From contig QHVX01000156.1 of assembly GCA_003222375.1 (NCBI GenBank), positions 25,941 through 31,020 on the forward strand: a stretch of 5,080 nt of DNA, in the 5' to 3' direction. The stretch is from Acidobacteriota bacterium (GTDB lineage Bacteria > Acidobacteriota > Thermoanaerobaculia > Gp7-AA8). A program made the position numbers and the translations under genes. The notes beneath the pieces were generated by a model that saw only the letters and a list, made by a program, of their open reading frames with translations, had not been told where the DNA came from and made no database searches. Positions 1 to 5,080 of this stretch are shown here, in pieces. How positions within the stretch are numbered: the first letter of the stretch is position 1; every line of letters starts with the position of its first letter.

Positions 1-1
1 T

Positions 2-3000
2 CAGTTCCTTTACACCGGCAGCAATCCGATCCAGAGAGGCGTCATCCCCGGCACGATTCAGTCCAATCGCGTCGCCGTGATTCGCGGGCAAGTACGTTCT
101 GTCGATGGCGCGCCATTAACGGGCGTTCGCGTATCGATCTCCCATCGTCCGGAGTTCGGTTTCACGCTTTCGAGGGCCGACGGCTGGTACGACCTCGCTG
201 TCAACGGCGGCGGAGACGTCACGCTCGACTTTCGTAAGAGCGGTTACGTATCCGCACAGCGTCGCACGCGTACACCCTGGCGCGACTTCGCCGCGATGAC
301 TGACCTCTACATGACGTCCTTCGATTCGGCAGCCACAACCGTCGGCATGGCGACGCCGGGGATGCAGGTCGCACGCGGCAGCGCTGTATCCGATAGCGAT
401 GGGGCTCGTCGCGCGACGGTTCTGATTCCGGCAGGAACGACCGCAACGATCGAGACTGCTAATGGATCGCAGATCGCGTCGACGCTCACCCTTCGAGCGA
501 CCGAGTTCACTGTCGGGCCTAACGGTCCGAAGATGATGCCGGCAGCGCTTCCTGCCGCCAGCGCCTACACCTATTGCGTCGAATTGAGCGCCGACGAAGC
601 GGTTGCTGCAAACGCAACGAGCGTGAAGTTCTCCAAACCCGTTCCTTTCTACCTCGAGAATTTCCTCGGCTTTCCTGTCGGTTCGCCCGTCCCGGTCGGT
701 TATTACGATGCGAATCGAAATGCCTGGATCGCACAAGCGAACGGCATCGTCTTGAAAGTTGTCGCTGTTGTCGCCGGTAAAGCGGCGGTGGATTTGAGCG
801 GCGACGGGATTGCTGATGACCCGAACAGCATCGGCATCTCAACCGACGAGCTGCAACAACTGGCGGCGTTGTATCAGCCTGGTCAGACGCTCTGGCGCGT
901 CACGACGACTCACTTTTCGGCTCTCGATTTGAATTTCCCGATGACGCGTCAGACCACGAGTCTTCCGTTCGGAGCGCTCGCTCCCGCCAATGAGCAACCG
1001 CAATTCTCGTCGAGCGTTGACAAACCGACCACAACATGCGGCTCGGTCATCGACTGTCACAACCAGGTCTATGGCGAGTCGATCCCCATTGTTGGAACGC
1101 CGTTCTCGCTCGAATACCGGAGTGATCAGGTTCCCGGACATGTTGCCGGGCGCACGATCGACATTCCAATCAGCGGAGAAACCGTCCCGGCGTCTTTGAA
1201 GCGAATTGACGTCGACATTCGAATCATGGGCCGGTCATTTCACTATGAGCGGCCGCCTGCGCCCGGACAATCGATCCGGTTCACGTGGGACGGACTGGAT
1301 GCGTATGGACGCAGGCCGCAAGGCGCTCAAGTCGCACACATCCAGACCGGTTACGTGTACGGCTTGTTCGTGTATGCGATCACGCCTGCGGACTTTTATG
1401 CGTTTGCCTCGTACGGAGTTGAGCCTCTACCTTTGAGGCCAACGCGGCAGGAGCAGAGCCTTCTTCAACAGAGCGATATTCTCCTCGGCGATCTCGCATC
1501 GTCGCCGCTCGGCTTCGGAGCATGGCGTCTCGACGCTCAGCAAGTGCTGAACGTCGACGCCGGGATTCTTCACTCAGGTCCGGGAGAGAATGTCACGACT
1601 TCTCTCCGACGACCGGTGATCGCGACGTTTGCGGGAGGAGGCCTGTCAACGGCACCCGCCGGATTTGCGACCGACATGCAATTGCGAATTCCGTGGGCCA
1701 TCGCGCCAGCAGCGGATGGCAGCGTCTACATCTCGGAAAACATAAATGGAGGGGTCATTCGCCGCGTTGTTCCCGGAGGCCTGATGAATACGGCTTTCAA
1801 CGCGAGTGCTGTCACTGCGATGGCAGTTGGCCCCGATGATCAGTTGTACTTTTCAAATGGCCGCCTGTGGCGCGGCGATCCCGTGACCGGTGTGATCACG
1901 GAGCTGACTGCGCCCGCCGGTTGCTGCAAGGCGCTCGCTTTTGGGCCGGAAGGAAGCCTCTACATTGCGTCAACTCAAGGCGGCATCGTTCGGATGAATG
2001 CCGACGGAACTTTCTCTGCTCTAACAGGCGATAGCTCACGGCCACGAAACTTTTCGCCGGCCGGTTCGCCCGCGCTCACGACAAACATCGGGCCGGTGAA
2101 CGGGATCGCCGTAGGCCGTGATGGCAGCGTCTATTTCAGCCTTCCAACAGCGTTTGTCAACAACGCCAATCTCGGTGGACGAGTCTTCAGGATTCCGCCG
2201 ACAGGCGTCATCGAGCGTTTTGCCGGCACCGAGGCGTTCAACACCGGCTACAGCGGCGATGGTGGCCCCGCGGTCCAGGCAGAGCTTTCGTATCCCGATG
2301 CGCTGGCCGCCGGCCCGGACGGAAGTCTCTACATCACCGATTCGAACACCTACACCATTCGCCGCGTGCTGCCCAATGGGGTCATCGGCACTGTGGCTGG
2401 GAATCCTGCCTTCTCGGATTACTCGCCCGACGGCACTCCAGCGGCCGCCTCCTACGTCGACTTTCCCAAAAACCTGGCAGTGAGACCTGATGGGGCGTTG
2501 TATGTCTCCGACGACTTTCTGATGACTGTCCGGAAGATCGCACCTCCTGACACGTCAGAAACCGACGGCCATCTCATTGTTCCTTCCGACGACGGGCGCA
2601 GTGTGTCCGTCTTTGGATCGCGCGGAAAGCACGAAAAAACGGTCGACGCTCTCACGAATACCGCGCTTTATTCCTTTCAATACGATTCCGACGGCGACCT
2701 TGCAACGATCAAGGACACTTACGGCAACACGACCACAATCGAACGCGACGCCACTGGGAATGTGACTGCCATCAGGTCACCATTCGGCGATCACACGATT
2801 CTCGCGATCAACAACGGATATCTCGCTTCTGTCACGAATCCCGCCGGCGAGCACTTCCAGATGACCTACAGCGCCGACGGGCTGCTGACCGCCCTCGAGA
2901 ACCCAAGGGGAATTGCGAAGACGATGACGTATGACGCCCTGGGAAGATTCATTCGTGAAGATCGCGCCGATGGTGGATCGCTCACCATCACGGCGCCTTC

Positions 3001-4735
3001 CGCGCTGGGCAACTCGTTTCAGGTCGCGGTTCACTCTGCAGAGGGACAGACCGCGGCACATGACGTCCAACGCGATGCGATCGGCAATGACGTTCGAACC
3101 GATACTGACGTTGCGACGCAATTGAAGTCCACCACAGTGCGCGCGGGAGATGGGTCTCAATCGATCAATCTGGCCGACGGGAGTCGCATCCAGCAAACGA
3201 TCCATGGCGATCCACGTTTCCTCAGCCTCGCACCGCTTCGTTCAACAACCACGACGACACCAGGCGGACATCATCTGACCATTCAAAGCAGTCGCTCGGT
3301 GGGGCTTGCGAATCGATTCGATCCATTGTCGGTCACGACTCTGACGGAATCGCTCTCGCTGAACGGCCGGCAGTGGCAAACGACGTTTACGTCGGCGAAT
3401 CGGACGCTGGTCGGTCGCACTCCTGCAGGCCGACAGTCCACGACTGTACTCAATGAGAACGGTGATGTGATCTCGATGCACCTTCCCGGAACGGCGGCCG
3501 TGAATTTCGGCTACAACAGCCTCGGCCACTTGACGTCCATCCAGCAGAGCACGCGGCAGACGCAATTGACGTACAACAGCAGCGGCCTCGTGTCACAAAT
3601 CACCGATCCGCTCACCAGAAGCGTGGGGTTTCTCTACGACAAGGCCGGTCGCGTCACGCAACAAAGTCTGCCGGACGGCCGCGTGATTGGCTTCACATAC
3701 GACGCGAACGGCAATGTGAAAACGATCACGCCGCCTTCGCGGCCGCCGCACGCGTTCGATTGGACGCTTCGCGACGATCAGAAGCAGTACACCCCACCGT
3801 TAGGCGGCGTGACTCAACGTGTCTACAACCGCGAACGTCAGCTCACGCGCGTTGTGCGACCCGACGGCCAGGCGATCGCACTGAACTACGACGCAGCCGG
3901 CCGTTTGGCAACGTTGACGACGCCGATCGGCACTTTCGGCTATGCGTATGCTGCGCAGACGGGAGCGCTTACGAGTATCGGTGCTCCCGACGGTTCGACG
4001 CTGCAATATCAACACGACGGACCTCTTGTCACAGAGGTGAAGTGGGACGGTCTGGTCAAAGGAAACGTGTCTTACACCTATGACAACGACTTGCGACTCA
4101 ACAGCGAGGCCGGCATCAGCTTCACCTACGATGCCGACGGTCTGCTGACTGCTGCCGGCGCCCTGCAATTGCGACACGATCCCGCCAACGGATTTCTCAT
4201 CGGCACAAATCTCGGCGCTGTTACAGATTCTTATGCCTATAACGAATTCGGCGAGGTGACAGGTTACAGTGCCACGTTGGCTACTGCGCCCATCTACTCC
4301 GAGACATTCGTGCGGGACGGTGTCGGACGCGTGCAGCAGCGAAGCGAGACGGTGAACGCCGGGACATCGGTCGAGGCCTACGGCTACGACACCGCCGGGC
4401 GACTGAGCAGCGTGACCAGCGGAATCCACCTCACACAGTATGGTTTCGACTCCAACGGCAACCGCATCTCGAAGACAGCCGATGGCGCGATGGAGAGCGG
4501 GAGCTGCGACGCGCAGGATCGACTCGTTAATTTCGGCAACGCCAGCTACACCTACACCGCAAACGGAGAACTTTCAGCGAAGAGCGATCCCTCCGGCACA
4601 ACGCGATACGAGTACGATGTGCTGGGGAATCTGCGAAGCGTGACTCTGCCGGATGGAACGAAGATCGACTATGTGATCGATTCGCAGAACCGCCCAGTCG
4701 GAAAGAAGGTCAATGCAGGGCTGGTTGTATGGTGA
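2..4735 (+). CDS. Giant RHS/YD-repeat protein with carboxypeptidase-regulatory-like and NHL domains; 5' end outside window, 3' end set by a frame break
   Basis: This is the main body of a large RHS-family protein, probably exported. Proteins of this kind build a hollow YD-repeat beta-shell and often carry a variable C-terminal effector used against competitors or as a surface structure. The frame is open from nt 2 to the TGA at 4733-4735, giving 1,577 visible residues. The GTG at 77 is not the start, because family-typical sequence (FLYTGSNPIQ..GVIPGTI) precedes it in frame. Domains by visible residue are: carboxypeptidase-regulatory-like about 27-103, a family-specific beta-rich module about 104-537, six NHL blades about 538-850, and YD repeats about 894-1570. 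No signal peptide is visible because the N-terminus is missing. The stop falls inside the normally continuous RHS core, whose remainder lies in the +1 frame downstream, so the product lacks its shell-closing core and tip. Family assignment is secure; role and substrate are unknown. Confidence 0.93.
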   Translation, partial: QFLYTGSNPIQRGVIPGTIQSNRVAVIRGQVRSVDGAPLTGVRVSISHRPEFGFTLSRADGWYDLAVNGGGDVTLDFRKSGYVSAQRRTRTPWRDFAAMTDLYMTSFDSAATTVGMATPGMQVARGSAVSDSDGARRATVLIPAGTTATIETANGSQIASTLTLRATEFTVGPNGPKMMPAALPAASAYTYCVELSADEAVAANATSVKFSKPVPFYLENFLGFPVGSPVPVGYYDANRNAWIAQANGIVLKVVAVVAGKAAVDLSGDGIADDPNSIGISTDELQQLAALYQPGQTLWRVTTTHFSALDLNFPMTRQTTSLPFGALAPANEQPQFSSSVDKPTTTCGSVIDCHNQVYGESIPIVGTPFSLEYRSDQVPGHVAGRTIDIPISGETVPASLKRIDVDIRIMGRSFHYERPPAPGQSIRFTWDGLDAYGRRPQGAQVAHIQTGYVYGLFVYAITPADFYAFASYGVEPLPLRPTRQEQSLLQQSDILLGDLASSPLGFGAWRLDAQQVLNVDAGILHSGPGENVTTSLRRPVIATFAGGGLSTAPAGFATDMQLRIPWAIAPAADGSVYISENINGGVIRRVVPGGLMNTAFNASAVTAMAVGPDDQLYFSNGRLWRGDPVTGVITELTAPAGCCKALAFGPEGSLYIASTQGGIVRMNADGTFSALTGDSSRPRNFSPAGSPALTTNIGPVNGIAVGRDGSVYFSLPTAFVNNANLGGRVFRIPPTGVIERFAGTEAFNTGYSGDGGPAVQAELSYPDALAAGPDGSLYITDSNTYTIRRVLPNGVIGTVAGNPAFSDYSPDGTPAAASYVDFPKNLAVRPDGALYVSDDFLMTVRKIAPPDTSETDGHLIVPSDDGRSVSVFGSRGKHEKTVDALTNTALYSFQYDSDGDLATIKDTYGNTTTIERDATGNVTAIRSPFGDHTILAINNGYLASVTNPAGEHFQMTYSADGLLTALENPRGIAKTMTYDALGRFIREDRADGGSLTITAPSALGNSFQVAVHSAEGQTAAHDVQRDAIGNDVRTDTDVATQLKSTTVRAGDGSQSINLADGSRIQQTIHGDPRFLSLAPLRSTTTTTPGGHHLTIQSSRSVGLANRFDPLSVTTLTESLSLNGRQWQTTFTSANRTLVGRTPAGRQSTTVLNENGDVISMHLPGTAAVNFGYNSLGHLTSIQQSTRQTQLTYNSSGLVSQITDPLTRSVGFLYDKAGRVTQQSLPDGRVIGFTYDANGNVKTITPPSRPPHAFDWTLRDDQKQYTPPLGGVTQRVYNRERQLTRVVRPDGQAIALNYDAAGRLATLTTPIGTFGYAYAAQTGALTSIGAPDGSTLQYQHDGPLVTEVKWDGLVKGNVSYTYDNDLRLNSEAGISFTYDADGLLTAAGALQLRHDPANGFLIGTNLGAVTDSYAYNEFGEVTGYSATLATAPIYSETFVRDGVGRVQQRSETVNAGTSVEAYGYDTAGRLSSVTSGIHLTQYGFDSNGNRISKTADGAMESGSCDAQDRLVNFGNASYTYTANGELSAKSDPSGTTRYEYDVLGNLRSVTLPDGTKIDYVIDSQNRPVGKKVNAGLVVW
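80..310 (+). other. Carboxypeptidase regulatory-like (CarboxypepD_reg-type) beta-sandwich domain
   Basis: The translation shows IRGQVRSVDGAPLTGVRVSI followed by FTLSRADGWYDLAVNGGG and VTLDFRKSGYVSAQR. The G-x-V....G-x-P-L-x-G-V-x-V opening, the S-R-A-D-G-x-(Y/F)-D-L turn and the late hydrophobic strand with a K-x-G-Y are the usual signature of this small seven-stranded fold. The fold is common at the front of secreted and surface proteins of many bacteria. No catalytic function is expected; it is probably a structural or carbohydrate/protein-contact module. In this RHS family it follows the F-L-Y-T-G-x-N-P-I-Q lead-in, which is also present (nt 5-58). Confidence 0.85.
311..1610 (+). other. 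Family-specific beta-rich module of unknown function between the N-terminal sandwich and the NHL block
   Basis: I know this stretch as a conserved part of giant RHS proteins but cannot assign a function. Recognisable blocks are a VLIPAGTTATI strand (about 419-451), a KPVPFYLENFLGFPVGSPVP segment (about 635-694), then VGYYD and a tryptophan strand (about 695-730), and a Ca-site-like DLSGDGIADD turn (about 791-820). These are followed by LYQPGQTLWRV, a C-G-S-V-I-D-C pair (1037-1057), GTPFSLEYRSDQVPGH, and FTWDGLDAYGRRPQG with G-Y-V-Y. The closing part GFGAWRLD..GILHSGPG leads directly into the first NHL-like strand. The composition suggests tandem beta-sandwich domains, as expected for an extracellular protein. 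The DxSxDGxxDD loop could bind calcium; that is inference. Confidence 0.7.
1612..2550 (+). repeat. NHL-type repeat block, six blades, predicted beta-propeller
   Basis: Six copies of the pattern (A/G)-(I/L)-A-x-x-x-D/E-G-x-(L/V)-Y-(I/F/V)-(S/A/T) are visible. They sit at about 1688-1790 (AIAPAADGSVYIS), 1817-1890 (AMAVGPDDQLYFS), 1931-2015 (ALAFGPEGSLYIA), 2102-2210 (GIAVGRDGSVYFS), 2294-2400 (ALAAGPDGSLYIT) and 2468-2550 (NLAVRPDGALYVS). Connecting strands include FAGGG, FAGTEAFNTGYSGDGG and VAGNPAFSDYSPDGT, typical of bacterial NHL proteins. Six blades match a closed NHL propeller. Propellers of this type usually bind proteins, sugars or nucleic acid and are not enzymes by default. The fourth blade has an insertion (FVNNANLGGRVF), and the second lacks the usual charged end. 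Confidence 0.88.
2550..2680 (+). other. Connector between NHL propeller and YD array
   Basis: The segment reads DTSETDGHLIVPSDDGRSVSVFGSRGKHEKTVDALTN in pieces and joins the last NHL blade to the first YD unit. The pattern of a short strand, DDGRSVSVFGSRGKH and then T-x-D-A-L-T is one I associate with the start of the YD shell in this family (G-R-x-x-x-F-D/G-x-x-G-R-H). It probably forms the first strands of the RHS shell rather than a domain of its own. Confidence 0.6.
2681..4710 (+). repeat. YD (RHS) repeat array, more than fifteen units
   Basis: Tandem units of about 20 residues follow the pattern Y-(D/N)-x-x-G-x-(L/V/I)-x-x-(I/V/L)-x-x-P-x-G. Clear units have their aromatic residue at nt 2681 (YDSDGDL), 2930 (YDALGRF), 3512 (YNSLGHL), 3572 (YNSSGLV), 3635 (YDKAGRV), 3698 (YDANGNV), 3824 (YNRERQL), 3887 (YDAAGRL), 4079 (YDNDLRL), 4127 (YDADGLL), 4238 (YNEFGEV), 4385 (YDTAGRL), 4445 (FDSNGNR), 4553 (YTANGEL) and 4613 (YDVLGNL). 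Degenerate units lie between them. In solved RHS and TcC structures such repeats spiral into a hollow shell that encloses the C-terminal effector. The unit beginning at 4505 has Cys instead of Tyr (CDAQDRL). The stretch 2990-3450 has no clean YD motif. Confidence 0.92.
4703..4715 (+). promoter_or_regulatory. Possible ribosome-binding-like stretch and ATG at the junction
   Basis: AAGAAGGT at 4703-4710 differs at one base from the ideal AAGGAGGT and is followed after two bases by the ATG at 4713, in frame with the displaced RHS core. The spacing is tighter than usual. The purine run is simply the codons for the conserved G-K-K-V motif, so the resemblance is probably coincidental. It matters only if the downstream core is translated by re-initiation after the TGA at 4733-4735. 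Confidence 0.25.
4711..4735 (+). other. Frame-break junction with premature TGA
   Basis: The upstream frame reads G-K-K-V-N up to 4714, then A-G-L-V-V-W and a TGA at 4733-4735. The downstream frame reads Q-G-W-L-Y-G-D from 4716. In the family as I recall it, K-K-V-N is followed by a linker such as G-T-L-V and then Q-G-W/F-L-Y. Removing 11 nt from a putative ancestral linker leaves exactly the observed order, the N codon, a single G, then CAG GGC TGG. Short TG microhomology could have mediated such a deletion, but the ancestor is not available. A one-base insertion in the GGG run at 4718-4720 is the alternative, but it would also need a separate in-frame loss of linker residues. Confidence 0.8.
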
Positions 4736-5080
4736 TCTGCTCCGAATCGTTGCGGAGGTCGACGGAAGCAATACCGTGATCAGTCAATTCGTGTACGGCT
4801 CGCGGACCAATGTTCCCGACTACATGATTCGCGGCGGCGTGACCTATCGCATCATCTCCAATCACCTCGGTTCGCCGCGTTTGGTCATCGATGCGAGCAC
4901 GGGTGCCATCGCGCAGATGATTGGCTACGACGAATTTGGCAACGTTTTGGGCGATACCTCTCCCGGCTTCCAGCCCTTCGGATTCGCGGGCGGACTCTAT
5001 GATCCCGACACGAAGCTCGTGCGATTCGGAGCGCGCGATTATGACGCACGCGTGGGGCGGTGGACCGCCAAGGACCCGAT
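4713..5080 (+). CDS. Displaced RHS core-associated C-terminal part, +1 frame, runs off the right edge
   Basis: This is the natural continuation of the upstream RHS protein, now in another frame. The frame is open from 4677 (after a TGA at 4674-4676) to the window end. Recognisable homology starts at the CAG of 4716. In order it shows QGWLYGDLLRIVAEVDGSN, NVPDYMIRGGVTYRIISNHL, GSPRLV, a GYDEFGNV YD unit, PFGFAGGLYDPDT, VRFGARDYD and GRWTAKDP. This is the hallmark C-terminal section of the RHS core, which in characterised RHS proteins closes the shell and precedes the toxin tip. No other stop or lesion is visible in these 122 codons. I give the start as the ATG at 4713, the first ATG in this open frame and one that lies at the break. 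It overlaps the upstream stop by 23 nt, so coupled re-initiation is possible. It may equally be an untranslated remnant. Homology is secure; expression as a separate protein is speculative. Confidence 0.75.
   Translation, partial: MQGWLYGDLLRIVAEVDGSNTVISQFVYGSRTNVPDYMIRGGVTYRIISNHLGSPRLVIDASTGAIAQMIGYDEFGNVLGDTSPGFQPFGFAGGLYDPDTKLVRFGARDYDARVGRWTAKDP
4716..5080 (+). other. RHS repeat-associated core domain (incomplete at right edge)
   Basis: In the +1 frame relative to the upstream protein this segment carries the RHS core signature: a YMIRGGVTYRIISNHLGSPR block (about 4821-4880), GYDEFGNVL (about 4923-4949), GFAGGLYDPDT, LVRFGARDYDARVGRW and TAKDP at the last codons. In characterised RHS toxins the core caps the shell, and an aspartyl-protease-like site a little further on releases the tip. 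That cleavage region and the following G..N-x-Y-x-Y-x-x-N-x-P motif would be beyond the window, so autoproteolytic competence cannot be judged. Confidence 0.88.

Larger units (their letters stand above)
2..5080 (+). pseudogene. Whole RHS locus read as one gene interrupted by a frame break at 4712-4735
   Basis: Taken together, the two reading frames make one continuous RHS protein of at least about 1,690 residues, broken once. Upstream of the break the family motif G-K-K-V-N (4700-4714) is intact. Downstream, Q-G-W-L-Y (4716-4730) resumes in the +1 frame. Only the short linker between them is missing. I see no other in-frame stop or frame slip in 5 kb, so if this is a pseudogene it is recent. 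Alternatives are a functional split gene, a phase-variable or recombinational off-state, or an assembly error. A simple homopolymer error fits less well, because several linker residues are also absent. Confidence 0.6.

Noticed and set aside
1881..1901. Perfect 6-bp inverted repeat (CCGTGA / TCACGG) with a 9-nt loop
   Set aside because: It lies inside the second NHL blade, has no following T-run and is short enough to be chance. It is not a credible operator or terminator.
1715..2133. 14-nt exact direct repeat (1715-1728 and 2120-2133)
   Set aside because: Both copies encode the same D-G-S-V-Y motif of NHL blades 1 and 4, so it is explained by the protein repeat and is not a mobile or attachment site.
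3800..4429. Long open frame on the - strand, antisense to the YD array (and a similar one at 116-736)
   Set aside because: They mirror the codon structure of the sense gene in a GC-rich repeat region. The translations are Arg/Cys-rich with no recognisable domain, and the sense strand has strong family homology.
4713..4735. Programmed +1 frameshift at the TGA, as in prfB
   Set aside because: The codon before TGA is TGG, which cannot re-pair well in the +1 frame. There is no CTT-TGA-C context and no correctly spaced Shine-Dalgarno. Family linker residues are also missing, which points to a deletion.
1..5080. CRISPR array, tRNA/rRNA, insertion sequence ends or an internal transcription terminator
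   Set aside because: No regularly spaced identical repeats, no tRNA-like cloverleaf, no transposase and no GC hairpin with T-tract were seen. The coding frames cover nearly the whole window.

Overview
The window lies almost entirely inside one very large gene on the + strand. The gene encodes a secreted or surface RHS/YD-repeat protein of the multi-domain type found in Acidobacteriota, Myxococcota and related soil and sediment bacteria. The GC content is moderately high (upper 50s percent by eye) and codon use is even throughout. I favour an Acidobacteriota-like or similar environmental genome, but the sequence does not settle the phylum. There is no RNA gene, CRISPR array, insertion sequence or second transcription unit.

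Layout, 5' to 3'. The reading frame is already open at the left edge, so the true N-terminus is upstream and the GTG at 77 is not the start. The visible protein begins with a family-specific lead-in and a carboxypeptidase-regulatory-like beta-sandwich (about 2-310). A long beta-rich family module of unknown function follows (about 311-1610). Next is an NHL-type repeat block with six recognisable blades (about 1612-2550). After a short connector (about 2550-2680) comes a YD-repeat array of more than fifteen units (about 2681-4710). From about 4716 to the right edge lies the RHS core-associated segment, whose typical end is a GRW..KDP motif. The variable C-terminal tip, which in RHS polymorphic toxins carries the effector, would start just beyond the window and is not seen.

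The main anomaly is a frame break at 4712-4735. The upstream frame ends at a TGA (4733-4735), while the RHS core continues without further damage in the +1 frame to the window edge. From my recollection of the family, the conserved G-K-K-V-N motif is normally followed by about five linker residues and then G-W/F-L-Y. Here an 11-nt loss between the N codon and the Q-G-W-L-Y codons explains the sequence exactly. The main polypeptide is therefore cut off just before the core that closes the RHS shell and carries the tip. The junction also creates an ATG (4713) in frame with the displaced core, so a second, split product is conceivable but unproven.

Apart from the break, this is an ordinary member of a known giant-RHS family. 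I see no undescribed system inside the window. What is worth checking is the frame break, its possible split-gene consequence, the NHL propeller placed in front of the YD shell, and the unseen toxin tip and any immunity gene downstream.
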